NCBI GenBank assembly: GCA_963556255.1
Contig: OY744607.1
Coordinates: 42,499,747-42,563,746, forward strand
Length of the DNA: 64,000 nucleotides
Source: Allolobophora icterica
Lineage: Eukaryota; Annelida; Clitellata; Crassiclitellata; Lumbricidae
Reading direction: 5' to 3'
Below the pieces are notes generated by a model. That model did not search any database. It saw only the letters and a program-made list of their open reading frames with translations, and had not been told where the DNA came from. Below are positions 38,452 to 48,965 of this stretch, one piece after another (positions within the stretch are counted from its first letter, which is position 1; each line of letters starts with the position of its first letter). A program made the position numbers and the translations under genes.

Positions 38452-38636
38452 TAATGTATGTATGTATGTATGTATGTATGTATGTATGTATGTATGTATG
38501 TATGTATGTATGTATGTATGTATGTATGTATGTATGTATGTATGTATGTATGTATGTATGTATGTATGTATGTATGTATTTATGTATGTATTTATGTATG
38601 TATGTATGTATGCATGTATGTATGTATGTGTGTGTC

Positions 38637-38668
<32 letters not shown>

Positions 38669-38896
38669 TGTATGTATGTATGTATGTATGTATGTATGTA
38701 TGTATGTATGTATGTATGCATGTGTGTATGCATGTATGTATGTATGCATGTATGTATGCATGTGTGTATGTATGTACGTATGCATGTATGTATGTATGTG
38801 TGTATGTATGTATGTATGTATGTATGTATGTATGTATGTATGTATGTATGTATGTATGTATGTATGTATGTATGTATGTATGTATGTATGTATGCA
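38452..38896. repeat. (ATGT)n microsatellite
   Basis: About 110 units with few variants. ORFs on both strands are repeat readings. Confidence 0.97.
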
Positions 38897-38900
38897 GGCA

Positions 38901-39075
38901 GGGGATAGATGAATGGTAACACTCATGACCAGGAGAGCATTAGATCGCGGTTCGATACCCGTAACCTCCCCTCTACAGCGGGCGCCTTTCATGGCTGCCA
39001 AAAAGTGTGTTTAATTAAAATCTTGATTGTAGTGTCATGTTTCAATGTAATCTTACTGCGTACTTGTCAGTGCAG
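38901..39075 (+). mobile_element. tRNA-derived SINE-C, copy 1
   Basis: ggggatagatgaatggtaac holds an A-box-like region; cgcggttcgatacccg is the B box; the tRNA-like part closes with cctcccc, pairing with the initial gggga. Body: cctttcatggctgccaaa..tgtcatgtttcaatgtaat..cttactgcg. Shared with 39718-39905. Confidence 0.82.
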
Positions 39076-39180
39076 AGGAGAAGAGAACAGAGAAGAGCAG
39101 AGCAGAGGAGAGGAGAGGAGAGAGAGAGGAGATTTTGTATGAATAAATGGATCAAAAAGCAGTGTAAACAACGAGACAGT
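39076..39180. repeat. GAGAGGA purine run
   Basis: gcagaggagaagagaacaga and similar units replace the expected SINE-C tail, which suggests truncation or expansion there. Confidence 0.7.
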
Positions 39181-39480
39181 GGAAGACCAACCCAAGTCAC
39201 GTGACCGATGAAGCCACCTAGCGTCTGAAGGAGGCAGAAGTAAAGTTCAACGGAAAGTCATAATGAGATATCCGGCGACCTCTTCCGGAAGCAATTAGAA
39301 GAATTAGACATGGATCAAAAGAGTAAGAAAACGTTCCGAGATACGGAAAGACCAGCGTAGATTAGGCTGATATCTGTCACATGAGACCACCTGCGGTTGG
39401 AGGAGACAGCAGTAAAATTACAGCCGGAAGTCATAATCAGGAAACACGTGACCACTTTCGAAAGCACCGGAAGCAGCCGT
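39181..39480. repeat. Diverged tandem duplication (~165 bp period)
   Basis: gaagaccaacc..cacgtgaccgatgaagccacct..ggaggcagaagtaaa..cggaaagtcataat recurs as gaaagaccagc..cacatgagaccacct..ggaggagacagcagtaaa..ccggaagtcataat about 165 bp on. Confidence 0.7.
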
Positions 39481-39717
39481 CTCCAACTGTCTCACGAGCA
39501 TGTGGAGAATTTCAGGCGACAAGACGCATCGATCAATGCGGGGAAATAACTCGGATGTAGATGACGTGTAGCTGCGATGAATTACAAAGAGCAGGTGAAC
39601 GACAGAAGCAAACCTTTTTAAAATAATTATTGTTAAATTAGCATTCAATTAGAAGATTTAGATAAAGCTAGAACTGTTTAAATCGTGACTACAAAAGCAA
39701 CGAAATTCAAAGTAGTG
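39481..39717. other. Unassigned sequence
   Basis: Nothing recognised. Confidence 0.4.
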
Positions 39718-39905
39718 AGGGGGATAGAGTAATGGTAACACTCGTGGCCAGGAGAGCAGCAGTACGCGGTTCGATTTCTCCCCCTTTCGGGCGAGCGCCT
39801 TGCATGGCTGCCATAACGTGTATTTAGGTAAGATATTGATAATTGTACTGTCATGTCTCAATGTAATCTTACTGCGTTTGTCGGTTTGAATTAATAAAGA
39901 AAAAG

Positions 39906-39964
<59 letters not shown>
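39718..39964 (+). mobile_element. tRNA-derived SINE-C, copy 2, with ATT tail
   Basis: Head gagggggatagagtaatggt with B box cgcggttcgatttctccc, body cttgcatggctgcc..tgtcatgtctcaatgtaat..cttactgcg, then aataaagaaaaag and a pure ATT array at about 39908-39963. It is complete compared with the copy at 38901. Confidence 0.86.
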
Positions 39965-39965
<1 letters not shown>

Positions 39966-40059
39966 TCTGGTTACCTGTTTGTGAAAAATAATATCACAGT
40001 GACGTCATTTGTAGAAAATATACCATTTCAATATGGCGATCAACTGGTAAGCGACTCTA

Positions 40060-40346
40060 ATCTAATCTAAGGACTTCTATAGCGCCAATGAATTAATGCT
40101 CAAGACCTCAGTCAATGGTCGCTAAAAGCGTAATCGTAGTGCTAACCAAATTCCAGGGTTTGTCCTGTCGGAAGCCAAGAAGGGAATCCAAGAGGACACG
40201 GAAACAACCTACCGAGGAAAAGAGTCCAGGAAAAGAGTTTTTAGTTGAGGTCTGAAGGCCAGAACAGACTTAGCAGATCGAGAGTTTGTCGGAAGAGATT
40301 TCCAGAGTCTAGGGCGGCAACAGAAAAGGCGCGCCTGACGAGAGCT
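40060..40346 (-). pseudogene. LINE ORF2 C-terminus, copy 3, frameshifted
   Basis: The minus strand reads VRRAFSVAA, then after a one-base shift RLWKSLPTNSRSAKS and FRPQLKTLFLDSFPR and a stop. This is the same C-terminal block as at 14755 and 44880. Its 3' part ends ttggcgctatagaagtcc and then TTAGAT repeats. Upstream it is cut by a TTTA array and the SINE-L copy. Confidence 0.82.
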
Positions 40347-40394
40347 GTTCTTGTTTATTTATTTATTTATTTATTTTTATTTATTTATTTATTT
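40347..40394. repeat. (TTTA)n microsatellite
   Basis: atttatttatttatt run that forms the tail of the minus-strand SINE-L copy. Confidence 0.93.
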
Positions 40395-40614
40395 TCGGAT
40401 ATTTCTATAGCGCCTCCGCAAGTCTACTGCTACTCAGAGGCGCTCCCGACTACAGCATTTGGTACTGTGTCGGAGTTTTCACGCCGAAGCGCCACGAGCA
40501 ATTGCGAGTGAAGGACTTGCCCAAGGTCCGTACGCAACGGCTAGAGTGGGATTCGAACCTGCAACCCTCAGGTCACAAGGCGCCGAACTTACCACTGAGC
40601 CACCACGCCCCACT
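40395..40614 (-). mobile_element. SINE-L, copy 2, with TTTA tail
   Basis: Very close to the copy at 16695-16914: same head (gggcgtggtggctcagtggt), B box (ggttcgaatccc) and LINE-like 3' end (gaggcgctatagaaatatcc). It lies at the edge of LINE copy 3, apparently inserted into it. Confidence 0.88.
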
Positions 40615-40755
40615 TGTCTGCGGAACACTCAGATTGAGAAAATCAGGAGACATGGACGAGTAGAGACGAGTATTCAGTCAGCCATGTGAGCGCCTTGAGG
40701 ACGGCGTAGAGGCCAATGGATTGCAGTTCGAAAATAAAAATTAGCAAATATAATT
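40615..40755. other. Unassigned sequence
   Basis: Could be more of LINE copy 3, but no motif was secure. Confidence 0.35.
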
Positions 40756-40879
40756 AAACTAGCTGGTTTATCCGGCGTTGCCCGGGGTTATAAGTTTCAA
40801 TCCCTGTAGCGAATAAGCAACAAATTTAGGTATAAGTTTAAATGCGTGTAGCGAATAAGGAAGAAATTTAGGCGACCTC

Positions 40880-41040
40880 TGGGGGAGTCTGCTTCGCAGT
40901 CTAGGCGTGGACTAGGATTCGCAGTCGCCCTGTGGCGACGACTGCTTCGCAGTCTCCCGTGGACTGACTGCTTCGCAGTCGCCCTGTGGCGACGACTGTT
41001 TCGCAGTCTCCCGTGGACTGACTGCTTCGCAGTCGAAGAG
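40880..41040. repeat. Hairpin tandem repeat GACTGCTTCGCAGTC
   Basis: The 15-mer gactgcttcgcagtc, a perfect 6-bp stem with a 3-base loop, recurs several times, alternating with cgccctgtggcg, a second short hairpin, and ctcccgtggactgactg spacers. Confidence 0.9.
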
Positions 41041-41194
41041 GGTGAACCCGGCGTTGGCGGGTTCAAGAAAACGCCAGAAATCTAGCCCTCACTGCCCTTA
41101 GTAAAGCAGAGTCTTTGAACATACAATTTTGCTGTAAGACGATTAATATAGTTCGAATCGATCGTAATTAAATTTTGTGCGAAAGTAAACAACG

Positions 41195-41390
41195 TCGTTA
41201 TGCGCATTATTAATGACGTTGGGGAATACCGGCGCCATAAATAGAACCGCTTGGCAGTGGAAGAGGCGAGCTGGGGCGTGAGGGACGGTGTCGTCATGCG
41301 CATTATTAATGACGTTGGGGAATACCGGCGCCATAAATATAACCGCTTTGCGGTGGAAGCGGCGAGCTGGGGCGTGAGGGACGGTCGGTT
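41195..41390. repeat. ~104 bp tandem duplication
   Basis: cgcattattaatgacgttgg..ggaataccggcgccataaat..gcgagctggggcgtgagggacgg occurs twice in tandem with few differences. Confidence 0.93.
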
Positions 41391-41739
41391 GGGTAGAGTT
41401 TTGGGGGATTTTCACCATGTTAGCGGTGAAAAGGGGGTACGCGAATCCCTCCACTGGGTGTCCGATGCCGAGGCCGACACAGTAGTGAAGGTTTCGAGTG
41501 AAAAGGTGCAAAATTGTAGAAGTTAATCCCGGTCAAACAGACAGAGAGACAGACAGACAGAATTCTCGCTTTATTTATATAGATTAATTTTGTAAGTTAT
41601 CGTGAAACTTAAATTCCTAAAAGTCAGATTAAGCTCGAATAATAATTTTTATTATAATAGTTTTTAATTATTTTGAGTTGTTATTAGTTATTGGAATAAT
41701 TCTCATGATTGGTTTCTTTCCATTCACTGAGTACATTAT

Positions 41740-42062
41740 TAGGCCTATTCGGTAACTTCTTATAGTAATTTCTATAGTAACTTCTTATTAGTTAGCATCT
41801 TCTATATTAACTTCTATAGTAATGCCCATATAGTAACTTCCATGATATTTTATAAGGCCTAGTAACTTCTATAATAACTTCTTATTTATTAGTATCTTTT
41901 CGCATCTTCTATATTAACTTCTATAGTAATGTCTATAGTAACTTCTTTAATAATTTCCGTAGGCCTAGTAACTTCCATAGTAACTTCTTATCTATTTGGA
42001 TCTTTTCGCATCTTCTATAGTAACTTCTATTGTAATGTCTATAGTAACTTTTATAATAATTT
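41740..42062. repeat. Degenerate AGTAACTTCTATA array, left part
   Basis: Units of tatagtaacttctata type, with some tagtaatgtctatagtaact. The array continues after 43491 and again at 43824, so two insertions have split it. Confidence 0.85.
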
Positions 42063-42454
42063 GGTATACGGACTATCGCTCATAGGACTATCGCTCATAG
42101 GGACGATCGCTCATAGGACTATCGCTCATAGGACTATCGCTCATAGGACGATAAACCGCGATCAATAATAAAAAAAAATAGTGAAGTTGTTAATAAAACA
42201 CAGAAGCCAAGGATTTTTTTATGGATCCATTTGTTGTAAATTAGACATGAAAACTCTTGAGGATTGTTCACTACTTGAACGATAAGACAGAAAAGCACGT
42301 AGATACGTCAGAATATCAGTTTTATTGTATGTTTCCACTGCCCTTATGACACGATTTTTCAAGATGCAGCTGCTCTGCCTCTCTCTGGTCTCTCTGGCAA
42401 CCGGAATCGGAACACCAACGGACATCGATTTCTGGACAACCCCTCGGATACGTC

Positions 42455-42550
42455 GCAGGGGCTCGTGAATAAGCTGGTGCTTTGCGCTCAGCTTTACAGT
42501 GGCGCTTTAGAAAATTGGAGATTACGATTACGATACGATTACGATACTAT
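42455..42550 (+). mobile_element. ATTACG-tailed repeat, plus-strand copy
   Basis: ctcgtgaataagctggtgct..ggcgctttagaaaattggag then attacgattacgat. It lies inside the foldback-like element and is the clearest copy of the family. Confidence 0.7.
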
Positions 42551-42831
42551 AGCGCTTGGCGCTCGGTTGCTCGACGCCAGTAACAACCTGGAGGAAGATT
42601 GTTTTCTGCTTCACACAATCGCTCTGGAGTCTCAAGAAAACGCGAGTAATTAGCATTTAATTTGCTAGCAATTACAGAAGTAATCAACTAATCAACTGTT
42701 CCAATTGACTTCACATGACTACAAATATTTATGAAATGTTCCAACTTTGATGTGACTATGCTTCAAAACTATTTAGGCCTACTATAGCTGATTGATCGAG
42801 TCCGTTACTTAGAAGCTCATAAATAACATAG

Positions 42832-43485
42832 CGCATGAGCTATCGTCCATATGAGCGATCGTCCTATGAGCTATCGTTCATATGAGCGATCGTCCTATGA
42901 GCTATCGTCCCTATGAGCGATCGTCCTATGAGCTATCGTTCATATGAGCGATCGTCCTATGAGCTATCGTCCCTATGAGCGATCGTCCTATGAGCTATCG
43001 TTCATATGAGCGATCGTCCTATGAGCTATCGTCCATATGAGCGATCGTCCTATGAGCTATCGTTCATATGAGCGATCGTCCTATGAGCTATCGTCCATAT
43101 GAGCGATCGTCCTATGAGCTATCGTCCATATGAGCGATCGTCCTATGAGCTATCGTCCATATGAGCGATCGTCCTATGAGCTATCGTTCATATGAGCGAT
43201 CGTCCTATGAGCTATCGTCCCTATGAGCGATCGTCCTATGAGCTATCGTTCATATGAGCGATCGTCCTATGAGCTATCGTCCCTATGAGCGATCGTCCTA
43301 TGAGCTATCGTCCATATGAGCGATCGTCCTATGAGCTATCGTCCATATGAGCGATCGTCCTATGAGCTATCGTCCATATGAGCGATCGTCCTATGAGCTA
43401 TCGTCCATATGAGCGATCGTCCTATAAACTATCGTCCATATGAGCGATCGTCCTATGAGCGACCGTCATATGAGCGATCGTCCTA
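42832..43485. repeat. 31-bp tandem repeat, ~21 units
   Basis: Dimeric unit made of atgagcgatcgtcct and atgagctatcgtccat. The second half varies as cgttcat, cgtccat or cgtccct, with some alternation of the three forms. The array is the right arm of the foldback-like element. Confidence 0.96.
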
Positions 43486-43490
43486 GAACC

Positions 43491-43515
43491 AATAATTTCT
43501 ATAGGCCTAGTAACT
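43491..43515. repeat. AGTAACTT array, middle part
   Basis: aataatttctataggcctag then taacttttat, continuing the array interrupted at 42062. Confidence 0.7.
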
Positions 43516-43599
43516 TTTATAGAGGCCCGGCCGTTGAGCCATTTAGTTAAGAATTTAGTTAAGGCAGTCTGAACCTAATTAAGGAAAACCAGCCATGGA

Positions 43600-43823
43600 C
43601 TTAGAAATCGTAATATGATGTATGGGTGACCCCGCTCAGCGGGATTACATCCCTTTGGGGCCACCTTTTGCAACCTGTAACCAATATTAAAATGTTGTAT
43701 TATAATCGAGCAGATGTATTTTTTTCATATGGCTTTTTTTGTTGTTAAATTGGAAAGCTTGTTACTTTTATAGTTTTGCTGGTTGCAATAAAGACTTTTT
43801 GATTTGATTTGATTTGATTTGAT
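43600..43823 (+). mobile_element. Non-LTR-like 3' end with (GATTT)n tail
   Basis: gggtgaccccgctcagcggg forms a hairpin; then ttgggg..ccacctttt, an aataaa within ttgcaataaagac, and four gattt units. Only a 3' UTR-like region is present. The AGTAACTT array resumes directly after. Confidence 0.5.
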
Positions 43824-43900
43824 AGTAACCTTATTTATTAGTATCTTCTATATTAACTTCAAAAGTGACTATTTACTAATTAGTAACTTTTATAACGTAG
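43824..43900. repeat. AGTAACTT array, right part
   Basis: tagtaaccttatttattagt.. continues the degenerate array. Confidence 0.65.
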
Positions 43901-44836
<936 letters not shown>

Positions 44837-44879
44837 AGACGCAGAGGGTTTCCGTTAGAGCCAAACACGAGGACGTACT

Positions 44880-45335
44880 TACGTCCTGACCTAGAAATTT
44901 CCAACGTCGATCACACCGGGCGTATAGGCCTATGACATTGGCTTCCTATTCCGCAGCGTATTGCCTTTCGGGTCTCTGCTCTAGTGTGGCGCTGCCTTGT
45001 AGGAGAGGCCCCTGCGTACTTGCGAACGTTTTGCCGCTCCACCCTGAACATCCAGCGCCGTAGTTCCCTGCGCTCTTCTAAACAGGCTGAGCTTCTGGTT
45101 CCCCGCTCGCGGACCGCAATTAGGCAACGCCGTGCTTTTTCCATCGATGGCCCTGCAATCTGGAATGGGTCACCTGTAACGCTTCGCTTGGTCCCAAGTA
45201 CCTATACCACCATATTTTACTCAAATCTCAAGACTCTACTTTACAGCCGGCGTTGGGTCGGGAGTGCCTCTGAGTAGATAACCTCGAAGAGGCGCTATAT
45301 AAATTCTTCGTATGATTGAATGAATGAATGAAAAG
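44880..45335 (+). pseudogene. L2/CR1-like LINE ORF2 C-terminus and 3' tail (reference copy)
   Basis: From 44936 the frame reads HWLPIPQRIAFRVSALVWRC, then PAYLRTFCRSTLN, SLRSSKQAELLVPRSRTA and RRAFSIDGPAIWNGSP, ending at a stop at 45275-45277. This is the C-terminal region of L2/CR1-like ORF2. A TGA just before HWLP and the missing reverse transcriptase show that it is dead. The 3' tail gtcgggagtgcctctgagta..gaggcgctatataaat ends in TGAATGAATG. The same tail appears alone at 4185, 6155 and 31960 and at the end of SINE-L. Confidence 0.88.
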
Positions 45336-45557
45336 AATACGCAATCACACACTTTATTATCAATATTTGAGACGTACGTCTTATATTGTTCATTGTACCA
45401 TATGCTCAGTGCTTGGCTCGTATATGTCCGACGATAAACAGATGGACGTTTGCAACTCACCATTGGAATTTTATTTAACCCTTGCCCGAAAATTTTAGAC
45501 GTTTTGGACATTTGTTACGGACGTAAAAACGGTCATTTGGGCGTTAACGGAAACATT

Positions 45558-45607
<50 letters not shown>

Positions 45608-45915
45608 TTTCATGAACAATTGAAAACGAAATAGCTGTGTGTTGGTACTGGAATATAATCTAACCTGATCTTATCTGATCATATCTGAACTGATCTGAAA
45701 TGATCTAATCTAATCTAATCTTACCTGATCTGATCTAGCCAATCTAGTCTAATCTAATCCTGGGCCTAAAATTGTGTTTTTCTTAAACAAGCTACGCAGT
45801 CTGAAGCGTGCAGTGTGTAGTATGAATTTTCGAGAAATTAACTCAACTACAGATTTCAGATAGGCCTATTAGATGAAATTGAGTGTAGTTACTATACACA
45901 GTTTCATTATAAGAT
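45336..45915. repeat. (CA)n run and TCTAATCTGA-type repeats
   Basis: CA array at about 45559-45606 and degenerate tctgatctaatctaatctaa at about 45657-45765. The remainder is unassigned. Confidence 0.75.
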
Positions 45916-45916
45916 C

Positions 45917-46112
45917 CAGGGCCGTAGCCAGGATTTTGTTTCGGGGGGTGTTTTCTGTTTCGGGGGGTGTTTTCTCGTCCTTCAGCAAGCCGAAATGCAA
46001 CCGAGTCAACCGACCAAGGGGTTTGTCGTTAGTAAATGCATTATTTTATTTTTACATTATTTAATTTCGGGGGGTGTTTAAACGCCAAAAACACCCCCTG
46101 GCTACGGCCTTG
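45917..46112. mobile_element. hAT-like MITE with 8-bp TSD (196 bp)
   Basis: Left end cagggccgtagccagg; the right end on the other strand reads caaggccgtagccagg (15 of 16 identical). Flanked by exact ataagatc copies at 45909-45916 and 46113-46120. The interior has a doubled gtttcggggggtgttttct and no coding sequence. Confidence 0.9.
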
Positions 46113-46120
46113 ATAAGATC

Positions 46121-47175
46121 TGAAATAATTTCTCTTTACTGTTCAAGTACAGTTTGACCGTTTGAGTAACAGTGTGCAGTTGCCATTTCTGAGTATTTTA
46201 TGTACTGGTCTTAACTGCTCTGAAGACTACATTGCCACGGTAAAAGTGGTGAAGAGGACGATTGATCGTCGATTCTAAGTCTCGATTTAGTCAGTCAGAT
46301 GGAAGACTAAGGCGACCGAGAAACACGGCGTGGACGAAATAGGGGGGCCTAGCCCACGAGGGCCAGATGCAAGAAACAAGGCCATAGGGAGACGCCGAAG
46401 ACGCAAACGATGCCATGCATACAATAGACAGTAACAGGAAAATATATTTCCTTTTTATTTGCGGATGTGAATATAAATGTGCAATGTATATTGTATACGT
46501 TTTCCATCTGCATATCCGTTTTATATATGTATACACATAATGCATAGGCCTACACACGCATATATATTTATGTGTATTTGTATATGTATATAATTTTGAA
46601 AAAAAAGGAGCCAACGACCGTTTTTATCACTGACCGATCCTCTACAATGGCCGACATTTTATTATAGGAAATGTCTTGTCATTAACAGTAAATATCGGCA
46701 CCAATTTTGTCTGAGATGCGGCGGTCATTGTCTTCGGTCTTTCATCGATTTGTCTGCCCTGTATCCTAACTGTGGCGTGGGACGAATCTTGAGAGAAGCG
46801 CTGCTATACATGCTCGGTTACCCAAATACCTATAGGGGAGTTGTTTTGAGCAGAATTATGAGCCGCGGGTGGAACGAGTGAGGCGGAAGACTGTCACCGG
46901 GGAGACCTCCTCTGAAACTCAGCAGATAAACAACGCTTATTCGATCAACGGCTCCAACGTCGGTGTGGCTTGCGAGTGGCGCGTCTGACAGGTTCTTGAA
47001 GACGATCTAGATGTACAGATGCCGGTGTATTTATAAAGCCGTTGTGTGCACTGGTCCTGTCTCTGAGACTTTGAAATTCGATTCTTTCTGCTCAGGATCT
47101 ACAATACGATTAAGCTGGTCAAAACGTTGAAATTCCCTCCTTCTTCAGCTCAAAAACTACAATAGACTCATACAT
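46121..47175. other. Unassigned sequence
   Basis: No gene recognised. The 107-residue minus-strand ORF has no motif. Confidence 0.4.
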
Positions 47176-48392
47176 GCATGTATATACACTGTATGTACGT
47201 ACGTGTGTATGTATGTATGTGTGTATGTACGTATGTTTGTACGTATGTATGTACGTATGTATGTATGTATGTATGTATGTATGTATGTATGTATGTATGT
47301 ATGTATGTATGTATGTATGTATGTATGTATGTATGTATGCACGTATGTACGTGTGTATGTATGTACGTATGTAAGTATGTATGTATGTATGTATGCATGT
47401 ATGTATGTACGATTGTACGTGTGTATGTGTGCATGTATGTATGTATGTATGTATGTATGTATGTATGTATGTATGTATGTATGTATGTATGTATGGATGT
47501 ATGTACGTACGTATGTACGTATATATGTGTCTGTATGCATGTAGGTATGTGTGTATGTATTTATGTATGTATGTAGGACTGTATTTATGTGTGTATGTAT
47601 GTATGTATGTATGTATGTATGTATGTATGTATGTATGTATGTATGTATGTATGTATGTATGTATGTATGTATGTATGTATGTATGTATGTGTGTGTATGT
47701 ATGTATGTATGTATGTATGTATGTATGTATGTATGTATGTATGTATGTATGTATGTATGTATGTATGTATGTATGCATGTATGTATGTATGTATGGATGT
47801 ATGTACGTACGTATGTACGTATATATGTGTCTGTATGCATGTAGGTATGTGTGTATGTATTTATGTATGTATGTAGGACTGTATTTATGTGTGTATGTAT
47901 GTATGTATGTATGTATGTATGTATGTATGTATGTATGTATGTATGTATGTATGTATGTATGTATGTATGCACGTATGTATGTGTGTATGTATGTATGTAT
48001 GTATGTATGCATGTATGTATGTATGTATGTATGTATGCATGTATGTATGTATGTATGTATGTGTGTATGTATGCACGTATGTATGTGTGCACGTATGTAT
48101 GTATGTATGTATGTATGTATGTATGTATGCATGTATGTATGTACGATTGTACGTGTGTATGTGGGCATGTATGTATGTATGTATGTATGTATGTATGTAC
48201 GTACGTATGTACGTATGTATGTGTCTGTATGCATGTAGGTATGTATGTATGCATTTATGTATGTATGTAGGTTTGTATTTATGTGTGTGTATGTATGCAT
48301 GTATGTTTGTATGTATGTATGTATGTATGTATGTATGTACGTATGCATGTATGTATGCATGTAGGTATGTATGTATGCATTTATGTATGTAT
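47176..48392. repeat. (ATGT)n block with 300-bp higher-order repeat
   Basis: The largest tetranucleotide block here. The marker gtatggatgtatgtacgtac..gtctgtatgcatgtaggtat..gtaggactgtatttatgtgt occurs at about 47492 and again at about 47792, exactly 300 bp apart, with a third, decayed copy near 48190. The 431- and 365-residue ORFs are repeat readings. Confidence 0.96.
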
Positions 48393-48965
48393 CAGGACAC
48401 TTTATATAGCGCATTTTTATTACCTGAACCGCCTGTTATAGTATATAATTGTCATTTACAACTCGACTAATACATCACTTAAGAAACAATTCACGGCAGA
48501 CTAGAAGAAGAATCACCTATGATTATGGGAGGCACACGCACACACGTAGAGCCAACCAACTGGTTCCGATCATCAGTTGACAGATGGTATGGATGTTCAA
48601 AGTCTCTTGTCCAATTTATGCATATGCCTATCTATATGTATCTTGTTATTTTTATATTGCCCTGTGAAAGCCTTCCACGAGAAGATTATAATTACAGAGA
48701 AACTGGGCCTTCATTTTTCTTTCCAGTTAACTAGGATGCGATACTCAGAACGTTGATGATGAGACAGGAAAAGGATTAGGCAATATTTCACTCTACGATC
48801 ATCCTTCGCTGCGGTAGACAGGCTCGGATTAATAGTTGATGAGGTCCCTCCTGAGAGCAAGCATATTCGGGGCTCTTCCTCCCACCCTCTCCGGCTCAAC
48901 TTCCATAGCCATCGACAGCTGGTAGTGAAAAACGGCCCTAAGCTATTTGCGCAGTCGAATGTAGG
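48393..48965. other. Unassigned sequence
   Basis: cactttatatagcgcatttt at about 48399 resembles a LINE tail on the minus strand. No gene recognised. Confidence 0.45.

Larger units (their letters stand above)
40759..41584. mobile_element. Invertebrate repeat with ccggcgttgcccggg end
   Basis: It opens actagctggtttatccggcg then ttgcccggggtt and closes agacagacagacagaattct then cgctttatttatatagatta. This pair of ends is familiar from dispersed repeats of many invertebrates; superfamily not assigned. Inside are a hairpin-rich tandem array (40880-41040) and a ~100 bp tandem duplication (41195-41390), open on both strands. No transposase motif was seen in the 91- and 122-residue ORFs. Confidence 0.6.
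42063..43490. mobile_element. Foldback-like element with tandem-repeat arms (1428 bp)
   Basis: The arms are the same 15/16-bp motif in opposite orientation: five gctcataggactatc-type units at the left (42075-42152), and about 42 half-units (atgagcgatcgtcct plus atgagctatcgtccat) at the right (42832-43480). The ends are ggtatacggactatcgctc and, on the other strand, ggttctaggacgatcgctc. It is flanked by exact aataattt copies (42055-42062, 43491-43498). The centre holds an ATTACG-tailed repeat and no transposase. Superfamily unknown. Confidence 0.75.

Noticed and set aside
38901..38972. Possible tRNA gene with ggggata and cctcccc ends
   Set aside because: The sequence recurs with the same downstream body at 39718, followed by an ATT tail, so it is a SINE.
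42832..43485. 31-bp repeats resembling a CRISPR array
   Set aside because: Both halves of the unit are repeated without spacers, and the array is one arm of a transposon-like element.
47119..48414. 431-residue minus-strand ORF with His-Thr-Tyr-Ile repeats
   Set aside because: It reads through the ATGT tetranucleotide block; all frames give period-four peptides, so it is not a protein gene.
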